This document shows, piece by piece, positions 6,349 through 14,246 of a DNA stretch of 58,316 nt. Positions within the stretch are counted from its first letter, which is position 1, and each line of letters starts with the position of its first letter. Under the pieces are notes generated by a model. The model was given only the letters and a program-made list of their open reading frames with translations, searched no databases and had not been told where the DNA came from. Both the position numbers and the translations under genes were made by a program. The stretch is from a virus. The stretch spans positions 1 to 58,316 of the IMG/VR virus record IMGVR_UViG_3300043449_000381. One strand, 5' to 3'.

Positions 6349-6978
6349 TTACTTGAGTGCGGCTTTGAAGGCTGCTACCGCTGCATTGAATTTCAACTCA
6401 GACGGCACGGTCTTATCACCCCGTGCTAGTGCTGGTTTGAATTTCTTTTTCAGCGACTTGAACGCGTTTTCCATAGTCACGCTCCAATCGTCCGGGGCGC
6501 TGCGTTTACGCGTCTCGCCTTCCTGCATCGCGTTATACGATGCGACAAGGCGATTCCAGACCTGACTGCGATTCTGCGATACCGCCGTGCGAATCTCGCC
6601 GACAATGCTATGCAGGTTCGGTTGTTTCGCCTTGATCTTGCCGAAAGCCTGTCCGGTGTAAGACATCGCATATTCAATGTCTAACCGAACAACCTGTTTT
6701 CCCTCCGGCATTTTCTCGCCGGTGATTGGGATATAAACATCCTCGCCTTCCTGCGAGTAGAGAAACGGCTTTTTCGCCTTGTTGCGATTCTCTTGCTGAC
6801 GCAGATCAACACCTACAAAAAACTCAGCCTTGGATTCGTCCGATACATCATTCGGGAATCCTGCGATGTGTTCTTTAGCTTTGAGCGCTAATTCGCTGCC
6901 GCGCTCAACATAGCTAGAAAACTCATAGCCAAAATTGCGAAGGTCAAACTGTTGCGTTGTTGCGTTGGCTTTTGCCAT
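6349..6978 (-). CDS. Unknown protein (209 aa)
   Basis: A hydrophilic, lysine-rich protein. The start is MAKANATTQQFDLRNFGYEF with AGGAG upstream. I recognise no domain. The middle has VYIPITGEKMPEGKQ; the C-terminal third is basic (RKRSAPDDW, LKKKFKPALARGDK), which would suit nucleic-acid contact, though that is only a composition argument. It has its own promoter (7027-7054) and its own terminator (6297-6332), so it is a one-gene transcription unit. Confidence 0.75.
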   Translation of the reverse strand: MAKANATTQQFDLRNFGYEFSSYVERGSELALKAKEHIAGFPNDVSDESKAEFFVGVDLRQQENRNKAKKPFLYSQEGEDVYIPITGEKMPEGKQVVRLDIEYAMSYTGQAFGKIKAKQPNLHSIVGEIRTAVSQNRSQVWNRLVASYNAMQEGETRKRSAPDDWSVTMENAFKSLKKKFKPALARGDKTVPSELKFNAAVAAFKAALK

Positions 6979-7026
6979 TGTCGTTACTCCTAGTTGATCG
7001 TCCGCGTAATTGCGTCCGATGAGTGA

Positions 7027-7054
7027 ATTCTACGCGACAGCTCTTATATGTCAA
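7027..7054 (-). promoter_or_regulatory. Sigma-70 promoter for the 209-aa gene
   Basis: Minus strand: -35 TTGACA (7049-7054), 16-base spacer, -10 TAGAAT (7027-7032). Palindrome copy 6 begins two bases upstream of the -35. An imperfect dyad (ATCG..CGC / GCG..CGAT) lies around the expected leader. Confidence 0.8.
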
Positions 7055-7055
7055 G

Positions 7056-7074
7056 TTTCATCGCCTGAAGAAAT
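7056..7074. repeat. Palindromic 19-mer, copy 6
   Basis: TTTCATCGCCTGAAGAAAT, followed by CCTATTTAGCGC as in copy 5. Here it is upstream of the -35, an activator-like position, whereas copies 1-4 sit in or near leaders. Confidence 0.8.
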
Positions 7075-7110
7075 CCTATTTAGCGCGACTACGCCCGCTC
7101 GCCCAGCACG

Positions 7111-7180
7111 CGCCCGACGACAAATAACTGGCATCAAAAGTTTTGGGCACAAAAAAAGGGGAGCCGAAGCTCCCCTTCCT
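7111..7180. repeat. 70-bp direct repeat, copy A (contains a terminator)
   Basis: Matches 7765-7834 at 66 of 70 positions. It begins CGCCCGACGACA, includes AACTGGCATC and ends with the terminator hairpin. AACTGGCATC also occurs at 6274-6283 next to the third terminator, so a more diverged copy exists there. Confidence 0.9.
7150..7176 (-). terminator. Rho-independent terminator after the 148-aa gene
   Basis: Perfect 7-bp stem GGGGAGC / GCTCCCC with CGAA loop (7158-7175). On the minus strand it is followed by seven T residues (A run 7151-7157). Confidence 0.92.
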
Positions 7181-7192
7181 CACGCTGCGCTG

Positions 7193-7639
7193 TCACTCGC
7201 AGCGAATTTCCCATTTCTCTTTCGTTACCAACTCAGTCCCGACCAAAACCTTGCGACAGGTCGGTGAATTGTTTTTTACATAGGCCGCTACCGTGACATG
7301 GATATCATCGACCCGGTAGTGAAAATCCCGGTTCAAAGAATCCGGCCAGTCGCTGGTGCGCACTTCGCTCGTCTTGATATTCTCAAGTGCGTTGAGCACC
7401 ATTTCCAGCCGCATATCCTTGAAAGAATCCAGCTCATCCAAGTTGCAATGGACGCTGCGGGCGCTGTTGTAGAAGAAACCGCTATTCGGCTCGTCACCGA
7501 TTGCCGCAGCCAAAACTGCCCCAATCCGATTCAGTTTCCGCCGATTCGCTTGCATGTCGCGCAGGTCATTGCGCATGTGTTTCACGCTTTCACGGGCGGA
7601 TTGCAGTGCGTTGTTGTATGCGATTTTCGTTTTGGTCAT
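7193..7639 (-). CDS. Unknown protein with N-terminal coiled coil (148 aa)
   Basis: Starts MTKTKIAYNNALQSARESVK with GGAGACTAGC upstream; an in-frame ATG four codons earlier is less well placed. Residues 8-40 are helical and charged (coiled-coil-like), then IGAVLAAAIGDEP, and the rest is mixed. No known domain. It is a one-gene unit with its own promoter (7701-7729), operator (7673-7693) and terminator. Confidence 0.75.
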   Translation of the reverse strand: MTKTKIAYNNALQSARESVKHMRNDLRDMQANRRKLNRIGAVLAAAIGDEPNSGFFYNSARSVHCNLDELDSFKDMRLEMVLNALENIKTSEVRTSDWPDSLNRDFHYRVDDIHVTVAAYVKNNSPTCRKVLVGTELVTKEKWEIRCE

Positions 7640-7672
7640 GCTAGTCTCCAAAAATGTTAGTGATGCAAGAGT

Positions 7673-7693
7673 GTCGATCTGTGCTGCATCGAC
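7673..7693. promoter_or_regulatory. Operator-like inverted repeat
   Basis: GTCGAT (7673-7678) and ATCGAC (7688-7693) around a 9-base centre, in the early leader downstream of the promoter at 7701-7729. The same dyad occurs at 8312-8332. Confidence 0.7.
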
Positions 7694-7700
7694 AGAACAA

Positions 7701-7729
7701 ACTTTAACTCACACCATCTAATAGGTCAA
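7701..7729 (-). promoter_or_regulatory. Sigma-70 promoter for the 148-aa gene
   Basis: Minus strand: -35 TTGACC (7724-7729), 17-base spacer, -10 TAAAGT (7701-7706), then TT and a GTTCTG box (as CAGAAC at 7693-7698) and the GTCGAT dyad. Confidence 0.75.
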
Positions 7730-7764
7730 GTTTCACGCGCCCGCTTTCGCTCACACGCAACGCA

Positions 7765-7834
7765 CGCCCGACGACAGATAACTGGCATCGGAAATTTTGG
7801 GCACAAAAAAAGGGGAGCCGAAGCTCCCCTTCCT
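7765..7834. repeat. 70-bp direct repeat, copy B (contains a terminator)
   Basis: Second copy of 7111-7180 with four differences, placed just after the 54-aa membrane gene. Confidence 0.9.
7804..7830 (-). terminator. Rho-independent terminator after the 54-aa gene
   Basis: Same hairpin as at 7150-7176: GGGGAGC (7812-7818), CGAA loop, GCTCCCC (7823-7829), A run 7805-7811 giving U residues on the minus-strand transcript. Confidence 0.92.
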
Positions 7835-7835
7835 G

Positions 7836-8000
7836 TTATTCAGCTTTCAGAATGTGCATTAGTAGCAGGGCGGTGAAGAACCCGCCGGTGAAGACCATCG
7901 CTAACCACAAGTAGCCAACATCTTCGTGGCTCATGCTCAATCCCCCGTAGGTCATACCTGCTGCCATCAGGGTCAGTGCTGCTGTGAATGACTTGTCCAT
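7836..8000 (-). CDS. Small membrane protein, two TM segments (54 aa)
   Basis: Starts MDKSFTAALTLMAAGMTYGG with AGGAG eight bases upstream. Two hydrophobic stretches (about 6-23 and 31-50, the latter LWLAMVFTGGFFTALLLMHI) flank a short MSHED loop. It ends six bases before the terminator. Below usual gene-finder length but the ribosome-binding site, hydrophobic pattern and position are convincing. Probably an inner-membrane protein; function unknown. Confidence 0.78.
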   Translation of the reverse strand: MDKSFTAALTLMAAGMTYGGLSMSHEDVGYLWLAMVFTGGFFTALLLMHILKAE

Positions 8001-8019
8001 GTTGCGTTCTCCTAGTTGT

Positions 8020-8037
8020 GGGGGGCATGCGCCCCCC
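8020..8037. other. GC hairpin between two genes
   Basis: GGGGGGC-ATGC-GCCCCCC, a perfect 7-bp stem between the 81-aa and 54-aa genes. No T run follows on the minus strand, so it may stabilise or process the shared mRNA, or cause partial termination. Confidence 0.7.
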
Positions 8038-8044
8038 GTTTGGT

Positions 8045-8290
8045 TTAGATGTCCAACTCGCGTTGCGGATTCCAGTACTTGTTCACCATCGCCTCGGCTG
8101 GGTAGCCTTGGATACCTTGGAACGACAGGGCGAAGATCACTATGTTGCGTGATGTCCTACCCTTGTCCTCCTTCAAAAGGTTGATTACCTTCTTGAACTT
8201 CTTGCTGCCGAGCCAGTCCTTGCAGTCGGCAATGGCTTGCGCTTGTGCTTGCTCCGGTAAGGACAGGTCATATTCGATGTTGTATGACAT
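8045..8290 (-). CDS. Unknown small protein (81 aa)
   Basis: Starts MSYNIEYDLSLPEQAQAQAI with AGGAG upstream. Helical and charged; LGSKKFKKVINLLKEDKGRT is basic. Ends KYWNPQRELDI. No family recognised. First gene of a two-gene unit (with the 54-aa membrane protein), driven by promoter 8340-8367. It is the leftward gene nearest the divergence point with the late region, so probably expressed early. Confidence 0.75.
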   Translation of the reverse strand: MSYNIEYDLSLPEQAQAQAIADCKDWLGSKKFKKVINLLKEDKGRTSRNIVIFALSFQGIQGYPAEAMVNKYWNPQRELDI

Positions 8291-8311
8291 TGCGTTTCTC
8301 CTTATGAGTTA

Positions 8312-8332
8312 GTCGATCTGTACTGCATCGAC
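8312..8332. promoter_or_regulatory. Operator-like inverted repeat
   Basis: GTCGAT (8312-8317) and ATCGAC (8327-8332), same dyad as 7673-7693 and at the same position relative to the promoter and its GTTCTG box. Confidence 0.7.
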
Positions 8333-8339
8333 AGAACAA

Positions 8340-8367
8340 ATTCTACCTAACCCTAGCTATAAGTCAA
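8340..8367 (-). promoter_or_regulatory. Sigma-70 promoter for the 81-aa/54-aa unit
   Basis: Minus strand: -35 TTGACT (8362-8367), 16-base spacer, -10 TAGAAT (8340-8345), followed by TT and GTTCTG (CAGAAC at 8332-8337). The remaining divergent spacer 8368-8520 shows only a weak rightward TATAGT at 8485-8490 and no gene. Confidence 0.78.
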
Positions 8368-8520
8368 GTTTCAGCCCCTATTCGACCCCACTACCCCCCG
8401 ACCAACCAAACTAGAACTGGGACTCCTTGGCCGCGCTAAACACTTAACAACACACAAATAGCGCACTATTTTTTCAAAGTCAGGTATAGTCCCCACTAAT
8501 AGGTAATTACTGGAGGGTAT

Positions 8521-9024
8521 ATGGAAGGTAGAAAATTTAATCGCCTCACCGTTGTTGGGCTGCATAGCAAAGACGCAAATTACAATAAACGCTGGCTATG
8601 CCAATGTGATTGCGGTAATACCGCTGTGGTGCTCGGAGATAAGCTGCGGTCTGGAAATACACAGTCTTGTGGGTGCTATGGGAGAGAGTTGCGTGCTGCT
8701 GCGCAACATACAGCGGATATAGAACGTAGGGATTACACAAAAAAGTCATGGACCGCCATGATTGGAAGATGCACAAACCCACGTTATCCAAGCTATCCAC
8801 GTTACGGCGGTAGCGGCATAACTGTATGTGACCGATGGCGTTTTGGGGAAAATGGGGTATCTGGTTGGCTGTGTTTCTTTAGCGATATGGGGCCGAAACC
8901 AACAGGATTTTCGATTGACCGGATAGACAACGCCAAAGGTTACAGCCTCGATAATTGCAGATGGGCGTCGAGGGAACAGCAGAGTGAAAACCGAACAAAG
9001 ACGTATAGAAAACGCAGTAAGTAG
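8521..9024 (+). CDS. HNH-type homing endonuclease-like protein (167 aa)
   Basis: The N-terminal half has CQCDCGN and SCGC (residues about 28-57), a zinc-knuckle motif seen in phage HNH/AP2-type nucleases. The C-terminal half has RCTNP, YGGSGITVCDRW, FFSDMGPKP, DRIDNAKGY and NCRWA, the hallmark order of this family. The ATG follows GGAGG by five bases. Such genes are usually free-standing homing endonucleases inserted beside structural genes, here directly before the terminase genes. Activity not provable from sequence. Confidence 0.8.
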   Translation: MEGRKFNRLTVVGLHSKDANYNKRWLCQCDCGNTAVVLGDKLRSGNTQSCGCYGRELRAAAQHTADIERRDYTKKSWTAMIGRCTNPRYPSYPRYGGSGITVCDRWRFGENGVSGWLCFFSDMGPKPTGFSIDRIDNAKGYSLDNCRWASREQQSENRTKTYRKRSK

Positions 9025-9080
9025 ACCCCCACCCCCTCATATATACAAACACCCCCCCATGTTTGTCTGGTTCCATACCC

Positions 9081-9104
9081 AATTTTTTTGTATACTCCGC
9101 AAAT
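9081..9104 (+). promoter_or_regulatory. Late-promoter candidate, copy 1
   Basis: T run, then TGTATACTCCGCAAATAT (9089-9106) running into the start codon of the small terminase candidate. The same block recurs after the capsid gene (17251-17266) as TGTATGCTGCAAATAT. There is no good -35. If TATACT (9091-9096) is a -10, the mRNA would start at or next to the ATG. Confidence 0.5.
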
Positions 9105-9698
9105 ATGCAAACTATCGTCCCTCACATTGACGAGAACATTTCGCTTCCAGCGAACGCTGCTGAAGCGTTGCCAGACTTGTCAGTGCATGAAGAGTTGGAT
9201 ATGCGAGCGCGGACTGTTAAGTTGTTGTCTGACTTGACAGGCGAGCCGATTGAGCCTACGCAAGAAGACCAAGACCAAGCCACTACGCTTGCACGGCAGA
9301 TGATGCAGGACCCGCAGTTGCGTCCTGACTTTGCCAAATATCCGAATGAGGTGATGGCCTATCTTGCAGGGATGGTTGCTCAGACCAACTGCATGCTGGT
9401 CGATGAGCTATCTGATCTGAAGCTCTACGTGGTCAACAAACTCATCTATGAAGTCGAGCATGCCAAGAGTGCAAAAGAGCGTATCTCCGCTCTGACCAAG
9501 CTTGGTGAAATCGATGGCGTAGACGCCTTCAAGAAGCGCACCGAGATGACTGTCAAAGTGCAGTCCATCGAAGAGGTTGAAAAAGAACTGCTTACCGTAC
9601 TGGATGATATCGAGTACAGCGTCGTCGAAACTCCAGCAGAAGAAGATGGGTCAGGAGACTCATTTTCGGATGAAGACGAATGCACCTCCCCCAACTGA
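9105..9698 (+). CDS. Probable small terminase subunit
   Basis: A 197-residue acidic, helical protein ending in a Ser/Glu/Asp-rich tail (EEDGSGDSFSDEDE), directly before and overlapping the large terminase by 19 bases, the usual place for the DNA-recognition subunit. The region 60-150 is helical with a KERISALTKLGEIDGVDAFKK segment. No Shine-Dalgarno sequence precedes the ATG; an in-frame TTG at 9063 is an alternative start. The call rests on position and general character. Confidence 0.6.
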   Translation: MQTIVPHIDENISLPANAAEALPDLSVHEELDMRARTVKLLSDLTGEPIEPTQEDQDQATTLARQMMQDPQLRPDFAKYPNEVMAYLAGMVAQTNCMLVDELSDLKLYVVNKLIYEVEHAKSAKERISALTKLGEIDGVDAFKKRTEMTVKVQSIEEVEKELLTVLDDIEYSVVETPAEEDGSGDSFSDEDECTSPN

Positions 9699-11197
9699 CC
9701 CCACGGGACTTGGCCAAGCTCCGCGCAGCGTTGCCAACGATGCCGGAGAAGAAAAAACGCCAGACAGCTGCCCTTCTGAAGGCATATAAGGAGCAGATGG
9801 TACGCGAGGGTGCCAAATACTCCTTCCTAGACTTCGTCAAACACGTCTATCCGGGGTACAAAGTCGGCCCTCATCACAAGAAATTGGCCGAAATCTTTGA
9901 AGACATCGCCGCTGGCAAGAAAAAACGGGTGATTGTCAATATTGCACCGCGTCATGGCAAGTCAGAATTGATCAGTTACCTCGCTCCGGCGTGGTTTTTG
10001 GGCAAATATCCGCACAAAAAGGTCATTATGGCCTCACATACTGCAGATTTGGCGGTCAATTTCGGTCGTAGGGTGCGAAATCTGGTCGGATCGGACCCTT
10101 ACAAGGACGTTTTCCCGCAAGTTGAGCTGCAAGCGGACTCAAAATCGGCCTCTCGCTGGGGTACGAACTTTCAAGGCGAGTATTTTGCCATCGGTGTGGG
10201 TGGTGCGCTGGCCGGACGCGGTGCAGACCTGTTCATCATTGACGATCCACACTCCGAACAAGAGGCAAAACAGGGTCGGGCGGACGTGTTTGAGCCAGCG
10301 TGGGAGTGGTTTCAGTCTGGTCCGATACAGCGTCTGATGCCGGGGGGTGCGATCATCGTCGTGATGACCCGCTGGTCTAAATTGGACCTCACCGGCAAGA
10401 TCATCGACCACATGGTCAAAAACGACGACGCCGACGAGTGGGAGGTGGTGGAGTTTCCGGCCATACTGAACGACGAGCCGCTGTGGCCAGAGTTCTGGCC
10501 CATCGAGGAATTGATGGCCAAACGTGCCGGTATGGACCCCCGGTACTGGCAAGCACAGTATATGCAGGACCCGACCTCGGAAGAGGGTGCACTCATCAAG
10601 CGTGAGTGGTGGCAGGTCTGGGAGAAGGACGACCCGCCGCAGTGCGAGTTCACAATCATGGCCCTTGACGCTGCACAAGAAAAAACAAACAGGGCAGACT
10701 ATAATGCCTTGACAACGTGGGGCGTCTTCTTCAATGAAGAGGTAAACAACTACAATATCATCCTGCTCAATTCGATCAAGAAGCGCATGGAGTTTCCTGA
10801 TTTGAAAGAATTGGTGTTTCAGGAGTACAAAGAGTGGGAGCCTGACTCTTTCATTGTGGAGAAGAAGTCTAACGGGTCAGCGTTGTACCAAGAGATGCGG
10901 CGCATGGGTTTTCCTGTCGGTGAGTTCACACCGGGCAAGGGGCAGGACAAGATTGCACGAGTCAACTCAGTGGCTGATTTGTTCAGGTCCGGGATCGTGT
11001 GGGCACCGGACACCCGTTGGGCACGGGAGGTTGTTGAGGAGTGTAACGACTTCCCAAGCGGGTCGAATGATGACTTGGTTGACTCGACGACGCTTGCGTT
11101 GATGCGTTTCAGGCAGGGTGGTTTTATACGGCTACCGAGCGATGAACCGGACGAACCTAAGTTTTTCAAGTCACGGCGACACGCTGGATACTACTAA
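9680..11197 (+). CDS. terL: Terminase large subunit
   Basis: A 505-residue packaging motor. Walker A is APRHGKSE (residues 89-96), Walker B is DLFIIDD (183-189) with HSEQEAK after it, and the RNase H-like nuclease domain begins with IMALDAAQ (D330) and includes a later IVEKKSNG and NDDLVDS (near 470), giving the usual acidic residues. Length is typical. It cuts concatemeric DNA and drives it into the prohead through the portal, which is encoded next. Strong call. Confidence 0.95.
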   Translation: MHLPQLTPRDLAKLRAALPTMPEKKKRQTAALLKAYKEQMVREGAKYSFLDFVKHVYPGYKVGPHHKKLAEIFEDIAAGKKKRVIVNIAPRHGKSELISYLAPAWFLGKYPHKKVIMASHTADLAVNFGRRVRNLVGSDPYKDVFPQVELQADSKSASRWGTNFQGEYFAIGVGGALAGRGADLFIIDDPHSEQEAKQGRADVFEPAWEWFQSGPIQRLMPGGAIIVVMTRWSKLDLTGKIIDHMVKNDDADEWEVVEFPAILNDEPLWPEFWPIEELMAKRAGMDPRYWQAQYMQDPTSEEGALIKREWWQVWEKDDPPQCEFTIMALDAAQEKTNRADYNALTTWGVFFNEEVNNYNIILLNSIKKRMEFPDLKELVFQEYKEWEPDSFIVEKKSNGSALYQEMRRMGFPVGEFTPGKGQDKIARVNSVADLFRSGIVWAPDTRWAREVVEECNDFPSGSNDDLVDSTTLALMRFRQGGFIRLPSDEPDEPKFFKSRRHAGYY

Positions 11198-11206
11198 GGA
11201 CACATC

Positions 11207-13666
11207 ATGGCAGTTGACAAAGCACTGTATCAAGCTCCGCAAGGGTTGGAGTCGCTCACTGAAGAGCCGGACATCGAGATTGAGATCGAGAACCCTGACG
11301 CTGTTGACATAAAGATGGACGGTCTTGAGGTTGAGATCAGGCCGGGTGAAGAGGGTGATTTTGGTCGGAACTTGGCCGAAGAGATGGACTCCTCGACGCT
11401 AACGACGCTGGCGTCTGAATTGCTGGCGGACTTTGACTCGGATGTCAACGCCCGGAAAGACTGGCTCAGTACCTACGTCAAGGGCCTGAAGCTGCTGGGT
11501 CTGGACTATGACGAGCGTACCGAGCCGTGGGCAGGGGCGTGTGGGGTGTACCACCCGATCCTGATGGAGAGTGCGGTCAAGTTCCAGTCCGAGACGATCA
11601 TGGAGACTTTCCCTGCGATGGGGCCGGTCAAGACGCACATCGTTGGTAAAGAGACGCCCGAGAAGAAAGACGCAGCGACGCGGGTGGCGGACGACATGAA
11701 CTACCAGCTCACCGAGGTCATGCGTGAGTACCGCCCCGAGCATGAGCGCATGCTGATTAGCTTGTGCCTGTCGGGTAACGCGTTCAAGAAAATTTACTTT
11801 GACCCCAGCCTTGGCCGTCAGACGGCGGTGTTCATCACGGCTGAGGACATCGTCGTGCCATACGGTGCGAAGAACTTGGAGGATGCCGAGCGGGTTACGC
11901 ACCGCATGCGCAAGACCAAGAACGAGCTGCGAAAGCTCCAAGTTGCTGGGTTCTACCTAGATGTAGACCTTGGCGACCCGATCCGTACGATGGATGAGGT
12001 AACAAAGCAAAAGGACACCGAGACTGGGCTGTCTGCCACGATGGATGACCGGTTCCAGCTGCTGGAGATGCACGTTGACCTTGATCTTGAGGGGTATGAG
12101 GACACGGATAAGGATGGTCCGACCGGCATCGCTCTGCCCTACGTTGTGACGATTGAGAAGGGCACGCAGACAGTACTGGCGGTGCGACGCAACTGGCTGG
12201 AGGGCGACAAACTTAAAGCCAAGCGCCAGCACTTCGTACACTATGGATACATCCCCGGCTTTGGTTTTTACTACTTCGGCTTGATTCACTTGATCGGAGG
12301 CCACGCCAAGGCTGCTACGTCGCTCATGCGTCAGCTGGTCGATGCTGGTACGCTGGCTAACTTGCCGGGGGGTTTGAAGACTCGCGGGATGCGTATCAAG
12401 GGGGATGACACTCCCATCGCTCCGGGTGAGTTTAGAGACGTGGACATCCCCTCGGGGGCCATGCGCGACAACATCCTGCCGCTGCCGTACAAGGAGCCGA
12501 GCCAAGTCTTGGTTCAGCTGATGGACAAGATTGTCGAGGATGGGCGTCGCTTTGCTGCTGTGGCTGATCTGAAGATCAGCGACACCTCCGCACAGTCGCC
12601 GGTGGGCACGACCCTTGCTGTGTTGGAGCGGATGCTAAAAGTAATGAGTGCGGTTCAGGCTCGCATCTACTACACGATGAAGCAAGAGTTCCGGCTGCTG
12701 GCGGAGATCATCAAGGACAACACCCCGGATGAGTACAGCTACGAGCCGGAGGTTGGCTCGCGCATGGCCAAGAAGTCTGACTACGACCAGACTGACATCC
12801 TGCCGGTGTCTGATCCCAACGCCTCAACCATGAGCCAACGGGTGGTGCAGTACCAAGCAGTGCTCCAGCTCTCCCAGACTGCGCCTCAGATATACGACCT
12901 GCCCGTGTTGCATCGTCAGATGATTGAGACGCTGGGGGTGAAGAACGCGGCCAAGATCGTGCCGATGCCTACGGATATGACGCCGGTTGACCCTGTGACC
13001 GAGAACATGAACGTGATGCGTGGCAAGCCGGTCAAGGCGTTCCTGTACCAAGATCATGAGGCGCACTTGGCTGTTCACATGTCTGCGATGCGCGACCCCA
13101 AGCTTGCTGCCATCATGGGCCAGAACCCACAGGCACAGGCGATCATGGCTGCGGCACAGGCGCACATCATGGAGCACGTTGCGTTCCAGTACCGCAAGGA
13201 GATCGAGAAACAGCTTGGCGCTGCGCTGCCGCCTGAGCCGGATAAGGACGGTGAGCACACCCTGCCGCCGCAGGTCGAGGTTCAGCTCTCACAGCTGGCT
13301 GCACAGGCTGCTGCCAAGCTGCTCCAGAAAGACCAAGCTGAGGCTCAGATGCAGCAAGCACAGCAGCAGATGCAGGACCCGCTGGTGCAGATGCAGCAGA
13401 AAGAGCTTCAGATCAAGGAAGCTGAAGTCCAGCGCAAGGCTACGAAAGACAAGCTGGATGCGGCTGCTCGGGCTGATGAGATCAGAATCAGAGAAGCTGA
13501 AATGAACGCCAAGCAACAGCTGGAGGGCGTGCGGCTGGGCATCGAGGTGGCGAAAGCCAAAGATACCGCTCAACGTGATGATGAGCGCGAGGGTGTACGC
13601 ATGGGAATCGATATCGCCAAATCCAAGGCGCAGATGCAGTCCAACAAGGCCAAAACTAAGGAGTAA
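11207..13666 (+). CDS. Portal protein, P22-like
   Basis: An 819-residue protein directly after terL. The segment ARKDWLSTYVKGLKLLGLDY followed by an EPWAGACGVYHPILMESAVKF-type stretch (about 81-125) is typical of P22-type podovirus portals. The C-terminal 150 residues are Gln/Ala-rich and strongly helical (QMQQAQQQMQDP), matching the long helical barrel of such portals. It forms the twelve-fold DNA channel at one capsid vertex. Start supported by GGACACATC spacing and the gap of nine bases to terL. Confidence 0.9.
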   Translation: MAVDKALYQAPQGLESLTEEPDIEIEIENPDAVDIKMDGLEVEIRPGEEGDFGRNLAEEMDSSTLTTLASELLADFDSDVNARKDWLSTYVKGLKLLGLDYDERTEPWAGACGVYHPILMESAVKFQSETIMETFPAMGPVKTHIVGKETPEKKDAATRVADDMNYQLTEVMREYRPEHERMLISLCLSGNAFKKIYFDPSLGRQTAVFITAEDIVVPYGAKNLEDAERVTHRMRKTKNELRKLQVAGFYLDVDLGDPIRTMDEVTKQKDTETGLSATMDDRFQLLEMHVDLDLEGYEDTDKDGPTGIALPYVVTIEKGTQTVLAVRRNWLEGDKLKAKRQHFVHYGYIPGFGFYYFGLIHLIGGHAKAATSLMRQLVDAGTLANLPGGLKTRGMRIKGDDTPIAPGEFRDVDIPSGAMRDNILPLPYKEPSQVLVQLMDKIVEDGRRFAAVADLKISDTSAQSPVGTTLAVLERMLKVMSAVQARIYYTMKQEFRLLAEIIKDNTPDEYSYEPEVGSRMAKKSDYDQTDILPVSDPNASTMSQRVVQYQAVLQLSQTAPQIYDLPVLHRQMIETLGVKNAAKIVPMPTDMTPVDPVTENMNVMRGKPVKAFLYQDHEAHLAVHMSAMRDPKLAAIMGQNPQAQAIMAAAQAHIMEHVAFQYRKEIEKQLGAALPPEPDKDGEHTLPPQVEVQLSQLAAQAAAKLLQKDQAEAQMQQAQQQMQDPLVQMQQKELQIKEAEVQRKATKDKLDAAARADEIRIREAEMNAKQQLEGVRLGIEVAKAKDTAQRDDEREGVRMGIDIAKSKAQMQSNKAKTKE

Positions 13667-13668
13667 CG

Positions 13669-13863
13669 ATGGACCCAACGCTCCAGTATCTCCAAGACAA
13701 GCTCTTGGAAGAGCGCAAGGAAATAGAACAGTTCATCTCGCAAGGTTCGCTCAAGGACATTGCCGAGTATGCAAAGTTGTGCGGGGTCATTCAGGGTCTG
13801 GACCGCGCACTTGGTGTTATCTCAGACCTTGCAACCCGTATGGAGCATGAAGACGATGAGTGA
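13669..13863 (+). CDS. Small helical protein after the portal (64 aa)
   Basis: Starts MDPTLQYLQDKLLEERKEIE; almost all helix with heptad-like spacing. AAGGAG precedes the ATG and the end overlaps the next gene by eight bases. Conserved-looking position between portal and the GroES-like gene; function unknown. Confidence 0.75.
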   Translation: MDPTLQYLQDKLLEERKEIEQFISQGSLKDIAEYAKLCGVIQGLDRALGVISDLATRMEHEDDE

Positions 13864-14236
13864 TATTGATATTGATGCAACGCAACAAGAAGCGGAGGAG
13901 AAGGCAAAGCAGCTTCCCAAACCGAAAGGCTACCGGATACTTTGTATGGTTCCTCACATCGAGGCGAAGTATGAAGGTGGACTGATCAAGGCGGAAACAA
14001 CTGTCAACCGAGAGGAGCTGACCACGCAAGTACTGTTTGTGGTTGAGCTTGGTGACATGGCCTACAGCGACACGAATCGGTTCCCAACCGGCCCGTGGTG
14101 CAAGAAAGGCGACTTTGTTCTGACCCGTACGTACGCCGGAACCCGCATGAGGATTCATGACCGGGAATTCCGCATCATCAATGATGACACCGTAGAAGCC
14201 GTGGTCGAAGACCCGCGCGGCCTTTCTCACGCATAA
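13856..14236 (+). CDS. GroES-like (Cpn10-fold) protein (126 aa)
   Basis: After a short acidic N-terminus, residues 20-126 read like a Cpn10 fold: KGYRILCMVPHIEAKYEGGL (a GroES-type mobile-loop region around the GG), VLFVVELGDMAY, GDFVLTRTYAGTRM and the ending INDDTVEAVVEDP. I chose the ATG at 13856 because it overlaps the previous stop; longer in-frame starts run through the upstream gene. Phage GroES-like proteins can help fold the capsid protein, which fits its place before scaffold and capsid genes. Confidence 0.6.
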   Translation: MSDIDIDATQQEAEEKAKQLPKPKGYRILCMVPHIEAKYEGGLIKAETTVNREELTTQVLFVVELGDMAYSDTNRFPTGPWCKKGDFVLTRTYAGTRMRIHDREFRIINDDTVEAVVEDPRGLSHA

Positions 14237-14246
14237 GGAGTGATTC

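Noticed and set aside
8371-8565. 64-codon minus-strand frame in the divergent region
   Set aside because: Overlaps the start of the HNH gene and lies upstream of the promoter at 8340-8367; no ribosome-binding site.
9063-9104. Upstream TTG start for the small terminase candidate
   Set aside because: It would add 14 residues translated from the promoter-like block, without a ribosome-binding site. The ATG at 9105 is simpler, although it also lacks one.
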